Below the pieces are notes generated by a model. That model made no database searches and was not told the origin of the DNA. It saw only the letters and a list, made by a program, of their open reading frames with translations. 64,000 nucleotides of DNA from positions 7,440,001-7,504,000 of the forward strand of contig NC_135059.1 of assembly GCF_051014685.1 (NCBI RefSeq), written 5' to 3'. This stretch comes from Ptiloglossa arizonensis. Taxonomy: Eukaryota; Arthropoda; Insecta; Hymenoptera; Colletidae. How positions within the stretch are numbered: the first letter of the stretch is position 1; the number at the start of each line of letters is the position of its first letter. The translations under genes and the position numbers were made by a program. Shown in pieces: positions 24,469 to 34,900 of this stretch.

Positions 24469-25079
24469 TACAATTTAACGAGATTCGAAGATACAACGAA
24501 CAAAATTTCGCGCGCATTTTGTTTCTACAGGCTGTTACAGCTGACGTCGAGACGGATTCAACGATCTGTAACGAGTCCTTCGAGTGACCTTGACTGCATG
24601 AATTTACATTTACATGAACGAAAAGGTGAAGAGAACGCACGATGATCGTATTGTTTCGTTGCGGAACGATCTGCCACGTGTAATCTCGTTCTCGTCTGTC
24701 CTCCTCTTTCTTCCATTATTATCCCGCGAATCGATCCTCCGCCTCTCCTTTCTCTTTAAAAACGTCTTCCTTTCTTCACGCTCGCGATACTCGCTCCATA
24801 GAAGCGAAAATGACAAGTTGACCGCACAAGGAATCTGTCATCATGAGCCTCGTGCCGAAGTTCGAGAAGCAGGTCGCTCGTTTCTCTTTAGGATCGCAAA
24901 AAAAGATAACCTCGGTCTTTGTTCATCTTTTCACCTCGACAAAAGTTTCAGTTCGATGATGCACGTATTTGCAGAAGAGAAGAATGATTCGATGCTCGAT
25001 GATTCAGTGTTGTTCTCCCGTTCACTGGATAACCAAGCTTGAAACTATTCGTCTCGTCTTTCATATTTTTACCCTCTAT

Positions 25080-25450
25080 AGATATTGTATTTTTTCAGAG
25101 AAAATTTTTTCAAATCTTTAAATTCCAATGTTTAATTAACATAAGTTCTCCTAAGAATTGAAGATCTCGATAAGTCGATATTTCAAAATTACTTTTTCTG
25201 GATCGAAGGTATTTTTTCAGAGAAATTTTTTCGAAATCTTTGAATTCCAATGTTTAATTGCTACACGTTCTCCAAAGAATTGAAGATCTTGATAAGTTTA
25301 TATTTCAAAACTACTTTTTCTGGATCGAAGGTATTTTTCCAAAGAAATTTTTTCGAAATCTTTGAATTCCAATGTTTAATCGGTACACGTTCTCCAAAGA
25401 ATTGAAGATCTCGATAAGTCGAGATTACAAGACTACTTTTTCTGGATCGA
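25080..25450. repeat. 121-bp tandem repeat, about three copies
   Basis: The phrases aattccaatgtttaat, gttctccaaagaattgaag and actttttctggatcgaag recur, with aattccaatg at 25121, 25243 and 25364. The second and third copies are closest to each other. Confidence 0.88.
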
Positions 25451-28400
25451 AGAGTGACCAAAGACGACAAGCTGAAAAAATGATAATAGAGAGTTCTCTT
25501 ACAAGTAACATTTATAGGTAAATGTTAAAGCCTTCGAAAGGAATTACACTCAAACCGAGATTCCATTTTCCTTACCAACTTCTCCCATAACTTGTATTAC
25601 CGTACAATCAGCAAAAGCAATTCCAACATACTTAGAGTGGATAATTTCATCGCTTTGACATCTTTCGTCGAAACATTTTCAAACATTTTCAAATAACATA
25701 ACCGCCCTGTCGTTACACCTTTGTTCATTCGAACGACACTCTACCTAAATCTCCAACTAGATATCGTTGAATTTACGATCCGACCTAAATATCATCGTGC
25801 GACCGCTTTCCCTCTCGTTGACACTGTCCACGAGCAACCGACGACGGACGAGCAACGATCGTCGAATTGAATGGGGAAACGGGTCAAGAGCGAAAAATGG
25901 AAGAAAAAAGAAAAAGCAGCCACTTGAAAAATCCTAATAAAGCACGAGCAACGCGACGATCTCGCGGTTAATTGCTTGGCGCGTTAATTGACCGGCCTAG
26001 GACAGCGAAGCGGGAAGACAGGTGGTCGAAGCCGTTAATTCGATGTAGAAAATCCAGATTCGTAGATTAATCTCTCGGTGTACGCTCTGGTCGAGAGACG
26101 TCGAGTAATTATCGTGTCACCAGTGTTGCTTCTATCGTCGTTAATTCATCAGGAATCTGTCCTCCGGTTAGTCGCGAGAGATAATCGACTTAGGCGACAA
26201 GACCTTGTACCTGTCGGAAAAAATCTGCGTCGAAAGTCGCGATTATGCTTGCGCGAAATAAAAATGAAAAATCGAAATCCGATCCAAGCGTGTTTCGATC
26301 TTAACGAAGTACACACGACAGGTACAGAGGAAAGACGAATCGACATTACGAAACGAAAGAAATATTTATTCGCTCGTTACATTGCAAAGTGCAAGTCTTA
26401 TCGTCGGTGAAGAATTTGAACAAAATGTTACACAAACAATTTTTAATTTATCGAAAAGTGTTAGGTTATATAAAAGGTTTAATTTAATCTTCAACAATAT
26501 CCCCGAGAATTTATTCTGCGATTTTGGACGCGTTTATCTTGGACGCTTATCCACGGGTATAATCTTACTTATGTTTATTCAAATCGTATGTGAATTGTAT
26601 ATATATCGAAGTAGAATAATCACTTGGAACAATGATTTCGAATGAGTGAACGTAGAATATGGAATGGAGAAAATTGTATTTGTACGTTAATTTGTATTTT
26701 CCAACGGTGACCGATGGATGACAGTTCGTATGTAGAAGAACGAAAGCTGTCGACAATATTGTTATTTTTGTATCGAGTGTTTACTCGGAGCTCACCGAAA
26801 CAGAAGATGACGCTTTGTTTAAAAATAAGTGGAAAGCATAGAATAAATATTTGTCACGCGATCGTTTATTTCCGGGGAAATCGAAATTACGACGTTTACA
26901 AGTTTGTACTAATTCCGAACTCGATTTTCTCAAAAGTGAAACATTCTCGAAGAATTATCATCTTAGGTAGAGAAATTAATTATTTATTCTTGCTCTTCGT
27001 AACGAATTGCAGTTTTCCCGCTTCTGATACAGAACGCAGCACTTAAACGCAAGAAAGTCAGATATCTTCTTCTTTTCTTTAGGAATCGATGTTCTTTAAA
27101 TGAAATCGTAACATTTCTAGTTTAATTATTCATTCGGCATCTTCGTTACGCAAGTGTTACAGAACCGTGAAACAAAGTAAAAAGTAGAAAAATGCGGAAG
27201 AGGCGAGGCACGGTTAAAACACTGTTATTAACCATTTAACCGGTATGCTCGAGTTAACTCGGTGAACATAATTACCGGATAATCAATTGAAAATCACGTT
27301 CAACGATCGAAATGAGAGAAAAAAAGAAAAGAATAAAATCAAACTTGAAATAGAAATTTCCGAGCTGTTTCGAGTATGAGCAGTTTTACAACTATCACCG
27401 AATATTTAACAGACGTTGCGTTCGATGGACTCGCAGCCGGGCAATATTCGAGGGAAAAGTGATTAAAGTTTAACTCTGAATTTAAATTTAATCGTTGAAA
27501 TTGTCCGCGATACCGAGGTACCGGAGAAGAACTGTCCCGATAAATAAGCATTCTCTACTCCGAAAGAAGAGATAAAACCAGAATTCGTTTACGTCGGTAC
27601 ACGGAAACTGAATTTTGTATTGTGCAGAACTCGAAAGCGATATTTGAAAATTAATTACAAATTAAAACAACATCGCGCAGCGTCTACACCTATCGTTCGA
27701 TCACTGGCCAGGACTCGTCAGTTCTGCTAAAAATTCATGGTCACTTAGGCTTTAAAGTCTCGCCGATATCCCGCTGCTCGACGTAAAAGGACACCCAGCG
27801 AAAGAAATATCGCGGGAAGATATAAAAATGGCAATATCAACGACGCGTGCGAGCGAACCGCAACGTAGAATGAAATATCTGGATCTGATAAATCCTTGTA
27901 CGGCTATCGTGCGTTCATCGAAGTCGTTGAGGTATAATTCAACGATCGATGCTGCCCACGTGGAACAAATTTCCACGGAGAAAAATTCACGATCGGTTAA
28001 CGGGGCGTTCGTTCGCACGTTCTCGTTGAAGAAAAATATTTCGAAACGTTGCCCTTTGGAGGGAAAATTCTACTCTAGGAAAAATAGAAGAAAAGATTGT
28101 TCTTTTCGCGAATTCGTGAGAGGAAGACGAATTCTTCCGTTGTGGAAGAACCAAAGGCTGGTCGAGTCATTCATCCTCGGGCTCTTTCCGCGATGACGCA
28201 ACTTACCGAACGAGACATCGTTCGGAAATGTAAACGAATCTCGTGGGAATCACCGTTGTCCTCTAACAAGGCCCATCGTAGACGAAACTCAGCTCTGCGG
28301 AGAAGAAAAATCATTTAAATCGAATTAATTCCGTGCGTTCGGTGCATCGAAGTGCAGTTTTACTTTACGCGGTGACGAGCGCGGTAAACATTCCGCTGTT

Positions 28401-28539
28401 CGAATCGACGAAGAGTTTATCCGTAACGGTTGTGATACTTTTTCGATACTCGTGAAACGAAAATTCGATCGAAATCGACCATGGAATTATTTCAAACGTT
28501 TGTTTCGGATACGTTTCAATCCGTGTTTAATTAAATTTA

Positions 28540-28882
28540 TTGGGTTGTTCCTAGAGTCATTTCGTTTTTTCGAAACACGATTTTTTTAGAGTGTATCAAT
28601 GTTTATATACATTGTATAGTGTATATAATTATATTATGTATGTAATACATTGTAGATTGTACAATGTTACGCGAAACACGATTTTTTTAGAGCGTATAAA
28701 TGTTTACATACATTGCATTTCGTTTTTTTGTAACACGATTCTCTTAGAGTGTACACATGTTTGTATACATTGTATAAACGATTTTTTTAGAGTGTATAAA
28801 TGTTTATACAATGTATATAAACATTTATACACTCTTAAAAATCGTGTTTCAAAATAACGAAATGACTCTCCGAACAACCCAA
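28540..28882. mobile_element. Long mariner-like MITE with repeated internal hairpins
   Basis: Left end ttgggttgttcctagagtca, right end tgactctccgaacaacccaa, flanked by TA on the right. The 343-bp interior repeats the family core (aaacacgatttttttagag then ataaatgttt) four times, the last in inverted orientation, giving a strong fold-back near 28780-28850. It reads like a copy enlarged by internal duplications. The possible last exon of the Kazal gene overlaps its right end. Confidence 0.8.
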
Positions 28883-28931
28883 TAATATAATTTTGACAAT
28901 AGAGAATACACAAAGCTCCTGCACGAACAAT
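28849..28931 (-). CDS. Possible last exon of the Kazal gene
   Basis: After the sixth Kazal exon (donor AAAA|GTATAT at 29051-29050, weak), the first acceptor in the right phase that supplies a Cys is ttactttccag at 28932. It gives Asn-Cys-Ser-Cys and a short tail ending at TGA 28851-28849. This would leave only 9 residues between the last two Cys of domain six, against 11-16 in the other domains, and the tail runs into a MITE. A terminal exon further left is equally possible. Confidence 0.3.
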
Positions 28932-31900
28932 CTGGAAAGTAACGTGTACCAAATACGGAAAGACCCTTCGTTAACGAACCAGGCTGTTTAAACAATAAAA
29001 TCTCGAGAGTAACAAAAGAAATATTAACGAGTGTTAAATTTGGCGATATACTTTTCTCTGGGTATCGAATCCTCGCGCACCATAGAGCTTCCGGACTCAC
29101 GTAGGACAATCCATCGCTTCCGCAAACCGGTAGTCGGAAATCCTCCGCAGGTATCGATCCACACGGGTTATCGTCAGGCCCAGAACAGGGGCCCGTGTGT
29201 TTGGAAAACACATCTGATAAAAGAGAATCGCGTACAATCCATCGAATCGAGATCAGAATCGAGAATCCGACGTCAGACCGAGCTTTGATATTTTAAACGT
29301 CATTCCGTTAAGGTATCATCGAAACGTCGTATCGGTGAAATGAAAATATCATCGTAGACCTCGACGATACGACGATCCAACTACTTCGTTATCGGAGCTC
29401 TGGATTATTTTGGATAACTCGAAATAAATCTCGATCGAATACAATCGTTGGAATTCTTTCGCGCGATGCTCGTGTGTTACTGGGTGTTGAAAATTTTTAA
29501 TGTTGAAAATCGAATTCTTAATTTCACACGAATACTGTACCTCGATCGACACTGATATCGTTTATAAAACAAAAACCAAGCTGGGAATAAAACAGTAGGA
29601 AAGACTCTCGAATAATTGTTACAGAGTGAATTACCGTAAAGTGATTACTACAAAGGTAGAATACATTAGGTTGTTCGAAAAGTGATTTCGTTTTTTCTCG
29701 GTGAAAATAAAATACGATTTTTTTAATAATGTAGACACATATTATTAAATTATATATTCTTCATTTTTGGAAAACGAAACGACTCTCCGAACGACCCAAC
29801 GATACTCTTGAATATCCACCATAGTGATCACTTTTCGTAGTATAAATAATTACCGTTTTGGAAAATTCGTCGCGTTAAAACGTTACTAATTCGACGTTCC
29901 GTTGTTACGTTATTGATAAGTGAATACAATCGAGAAGACGTCGCGTCGAACGTTAAGTTCCCGATAGGTGTTGGGACACGACACGTAATTCGATAACTGT
30001 GAACCCGATTCGTTCCTTGAAACGACTCGATGCAAGATTCGCGATTTTAAACCATAGATTGTATCGATGGTATCGTGACACGTTCAGATCTCGTTGTTAA
30101 CGAACCCTCAACGAACGTTAAGTTCCCGATAGGTGTTGGGACACGACACGTAATTCGATAACTGTGAACCCGATTCGTTCCTTGAAAGAACTCGATGCAA
30201 GATTCGCGATTTTAAACCATAGATTGTATCGATGGTACCGTGACAAGTTCCGATCTGGTCGTTAACGAACCCTCAACGAATCCTCGTTAAGTTTCGATCG
30301 GTTTCCTCGACGCGATCGGATGCCACGCGTAGAACCGGAACACCGAGATTCGAGATTTCTATCGTCGATATACGTATAAGTTGGAATACCAGGGAAGGAA
30401 AGCTCCCGAGTAGTCTAACGTCGCTCGATAAGGCTATTGTTCGTTCGTACTGACATTTATTTTTACTGGTGCGGCATTGCAGGTGATGTATACTTTTGTA
30501 CGTGACGCCATCGCTTCCGCAAACCTCGTCCTCTGGGGTGAAGGTCCCGCTGGCGTGCCTTGAGGTCGCGTCGTCGACCTCAAGTCGAGCGCATGAGCGA
30601 TGCGTGCTCGTCCCGCATTCTCCATCGGTGGCTAGCTGCTTCAAATCTGGAAAGAGAAATCGTCACGGTTCCGTTAAATATCATTGGAGACCTTTCGGTT
30701 ATACCGCTCGCCCGATACCAGTCACACATCGATTCGAAATCAACGACTGACGAGTACAGGGGAATCACCGATACGTGGACGATTAACGCTGGGACTATCA
30801 ATGGTTGCGTGTTACCGTTCGTATCGGATCGTGAGGGTGAAGTTAGACGAGGAAAGAGGAAATTAATTTACCAGTAGCGATTGTCTATTTTAATAATTGA
30901 CCGTGGATATTGTAAGTAACGGGACCGTTGATAATTGAGACCAACTACCGATGGACGTATTAGCATTTGTGTGGAACTATGTAGGTATCTTTAAAGTTGG
31001 ATGGAGATAGGGCAAGTTAATTCACGAGTATTGGTCGTCTATTTCGAATATTTGAAGAAGAGACACCTAAACTTACTCGATAATTGAGTAACTTTAAAAA
31101 AAAGTTTCTAACGTTAACACTAGAACTATCGATGATGGACGTATTAGTATTTGTATGGAAGTAAAGATACATAGGTGTCGTTAAAGTTGGACGAAGATAG
31201 GGCAAGTTAATTCACCAGTATCGATTGTCTATTTCCAATATCATTCACGAATACCTCGAGCAAAGGCATCGTTGATAATTGAGTAATTTTAGAAAGAAGT
31301 TTCAAGCGAGTCAAATTGACTCCTTTGATAGTTAAATCTACCGCTGGTTTTTGCTCCAGCGAAACTGGAAACACAACTTTTGATCGTTACGTTAGAAGCC
31401 AGAATTCTCGACATGTTTTACGATTATTTTCTTCTCGTGTGTGTATATATATATATTAGTTTCCCGGCTGCTTCTCCGACTAGTTCTCCGACCAGTTCTA
31501 GAACCAGTTTCTGGGCCACTTCCCTGATGAGTGTTCCGATCGGTGCCTTGGCCACTTGATCGGTTTATTGACCAGTTTGACTGCCTTTTTCCGACTACCA
31601 TTCTCGCGACTCATCCGTTTGTTCCTTCATCAATATTCTGGCTAATAACCTAATCGGATTTCGGATCGGTCCTTTGATCGACTTTCCAACTGTTTCACCG
31701 ATCCTCGTTCCGATCGATTCTTCGATCAGCGTTTTTACCAACACGTACTCTAATTTTCTCAACGCTTCTTTGATCATTCGATCGAACATTGATCAACGTC
31801 TTGGTCTTACTCGATCTCCTAACTCGATACTACCTTTATCAGAACCTCGATCGTTTCTCTAATCAACTTTCTGGATATTTCCCTAATCCTTTCTTCGATC

Positions 31901-34900
31901 AACTTTTCATCCACTTCATTGACCAGTTCCACGATTAACTTCTCATTACCTTTTCCGCTAAGTTATTCGATCAGTTTTTCGACAATTTTTCTCCAATCGA
32001 TAGTTTCTCCAGCCTCGTTAGCTTTTCGACCAAAATCCACACGATTAACTTTCTAACTCTGTCCAGAATCGTTTATCCAATTAATTTACCGATCCCTTAC
32101 GCGATCCTCTCTCCGCTCGGTTATCTACTTAACCCTAGAACTAACAAAGGGGTCAATTCCACCTGTTTGAAACTTCTTTTCAAAGTTACTCGATTATCGA
32201 CAGAGTCTGTTCTTAAAATATTCGAAACAGACAACCAATACTCGTAAATTAATTTTCCTTCTCTCCGTCCAACTTTAAAGGTACCTATATAATTCCACAC
32301 AAACACCAATACGTTCCAGTATCAACGCTAGAACTACCAAAGGAGTAAATTTCACCTATTCGAAACCTTTTCTTAATATTACTCAATCATCGAGAGTGTC
32401 TTCCTAAAATATTCGTATACAATATTCAAGATACACGTAACAAATACACGTAAATTAATTTTCCCTTTCCTCGTCCAACTTTACCGGTACGATCCCATAC
32501 AAACAGCAACACGTCGTTAGTTGAAGCGTTCCACGGGTCGACGAAGTGCAAATGCAGCTGAACGAAAGATCAGCGAATGCACTCTGGATAATTGTAACCT
32601 AGAGTTTCGATTCGATCTCGTGGACACCTACCGGGCTCGTAGCATAAAAATTCGAACGGATTCGAGTAGGTGACACCGTCCAACGTGCAAACTGGATTCC
32701 ACTCGTATCTAGTTCTGGCGATTTCGCATACGTTCTCGTTGATTCCTTGCACATCGTAAACCTCGCGGGCGGTGCAACCGCCGTCGTGCAGTATCCGTAA
32801 CTCTGGAACCGAGGAATCGCGTTGATGAGAAAAAAAGAAGAAAAAAGATTGTTTCTAACCACCGTGACGCGGTGAGACTGCAATGAAAGTCGCTTTCTTC
32901 GCAAACGCGCAATTTTGTTGGTTACGTAACCGCGGACGATCACGTGTCGCGGCTCGAAAGTTGAAGAGTTGCTCCTGTTCGGTAACAAAGAACGTTTCCA
33001 TTAAGCTTTTACATAAGCTTCACCGGGGATCGCTTACCAGTGTTACGACGCTGCAAACACTTCACCTGAGCTGCGTTCCCATAGGTGAACCCGTTGCTGC
33101 CGCAGACTGGGTTGTTCCCGTAAAACGCGATCCCGTGTCTGTAACAGTGGTCCAGATTCTCGCAGCCACCTTTGTGCGCGATTGTTACATCTGGAAAAAC
33201 GTGTTAAAAATATTGAAAAGAAAGAAACGAACGTTCGGGTACACGTGTTACGATCGCGTGAACGATGACTCCGTTCGGTGAGGGAATTGTAAATATTGGA
33301 TCGTTCGGAGAGTGATTTCGTTCTCCAAAATGGAGAATATGTAATTTAATCAAATGTTTGTATACTTTAAAAAGAATCGTGTTTCATTTTTACTCAAAAG
33401 AAACGAAATGACTTTCCGAACAAGCCAATTGTTTTTACTTGATTTCCGATATGAATAAGTAAATTCAATTCGTATTTAAGGTAAGGGTAATTGTATTAGG
33501 TTGTTTGGAAAGTGATTTCGTTTTCCAAAATGGAGAATATGTAATTTGATAAAATGTTTGTATACGTTAAAAAGAATCGTGTTTCATTTTTAACCAAAAG
33601 AAACGAAATGACTTTCCGAACAAGCCAATTGTTTTTACTTGATTTCCGATATGAATAAGTAAATTCAATTCGTATTTAAGGTAAGGGTAATTGTATTAGG
33701 TTGTTTGGAAAGTGAATTCGTTTTCCAAAATGGAGAATATGTAATTTGATAAAATGTTTGCACGCTTTAAAAGAATCGTGTTTCATTATCATAAAAAAAA
33801 AACGAGATGAATTTTCGGACAACCCAATATATAGCAAAGTAACGACATCGACAGTCAATGCTCGCGAAACGAGAGAAAAGAATGTTTAGAAGAAAGAAAC
33901 TTATTCGTGGCGAAGTATCGAGAGTGAAAATAAAATATTTCATAAACGTGGTAATTGATAAAGAGCGAAAGTTGCGATGCGAATCCTGTATTTGTAAGAT
34001 ATTGGCACAGTTGTAGCGATTAGATAATTGTTAACGTCACGATGCACGGAAATTTTCGAAAGTCGAACGGAGATCTATTCCTATACGGTAATATCGGTTG
34101 AGAAATGTTTTTTAATATTTATCGCTGGGAAACAATGAAATTTTCTAAGGTGAACGTGACATTTTCTTATTTCGTTTTCTCCCGAACGTGAATATACAAA
34201 AATATATTCAAAAGTTGGAATCTCTGAGACACGGTTTCAAAATGGATCGTCGATAAATTGTTCTAAGATGAACGTGACATTTTCTTATTTCGTTTTCTCC
34301 CTAACGTGAATATACAAATATATATTCAAAAGTTGGAATCTCTGAGACACGGTTTCAAAATGGATCGTCGATAAATTGTTCTAAGATGAACGTGACATTT
34401 TCTTATTTCGTTTTCTCCCTAACGTGAATATACAAAAATATATTCAAAAGTTGGAATCTCTGAGACACGGTTTCAAAATGGATCGTCGATAAATTGTTCT
34501 AAGATGAACGTGACATTTTCTTATTTCGTTTTCTCCCTAACGTGAATATACAAAAATATATTCAAAAGTTGGAATCTCTGAGACACGGTTTCAAAATGGA
34601 TCGTCGATAAATTGTTCTAAGATGAACGTGACATTTTCTTATTTCGTTTTCTCCCTAACGTGAATACACAAATATATATTTAAAAGTTGTAATCTCTGAA
34701 ACATGGTTTCAAAATGAATCGTCGATATATAGAATCAACCGATCCAACTTACCTCGAATCTTGAATCTTGTTTACCAACGGTGCTAACTCGATGATCGAA
34801 TGTACAAAAATCAGTTGAAGCGACACAATGGCGAATCGCCTTTAAAAATTTTTTCAAAATTCCTACCGTGGACGTAATTCTAATCTCGGTTAAAATTTCA

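Larger units (their letters stand above)
22751..28539. other. Gene-poor DNA, no supported gene
   Basis: Contains the tandem repeats at 24.35 and 25.1 kb. The largest open frames (131 codons near 23281, 142 near 24614, 122 near 27828) have no domain and ordinary composition for this DNA. The 122-codon frame begins just after a TATA-like gatataaaaatgg, but the peptide is unrecognised, so I do not call it. Confidence 0.45.

Noticed and set aside
27828..28196. 122-codon open frame after a TATA-like sequence
   Set aside because: The peptide is unrecognised and basic throughout; the TATA lies immediately before the ATG, too close to serve as its promoter.
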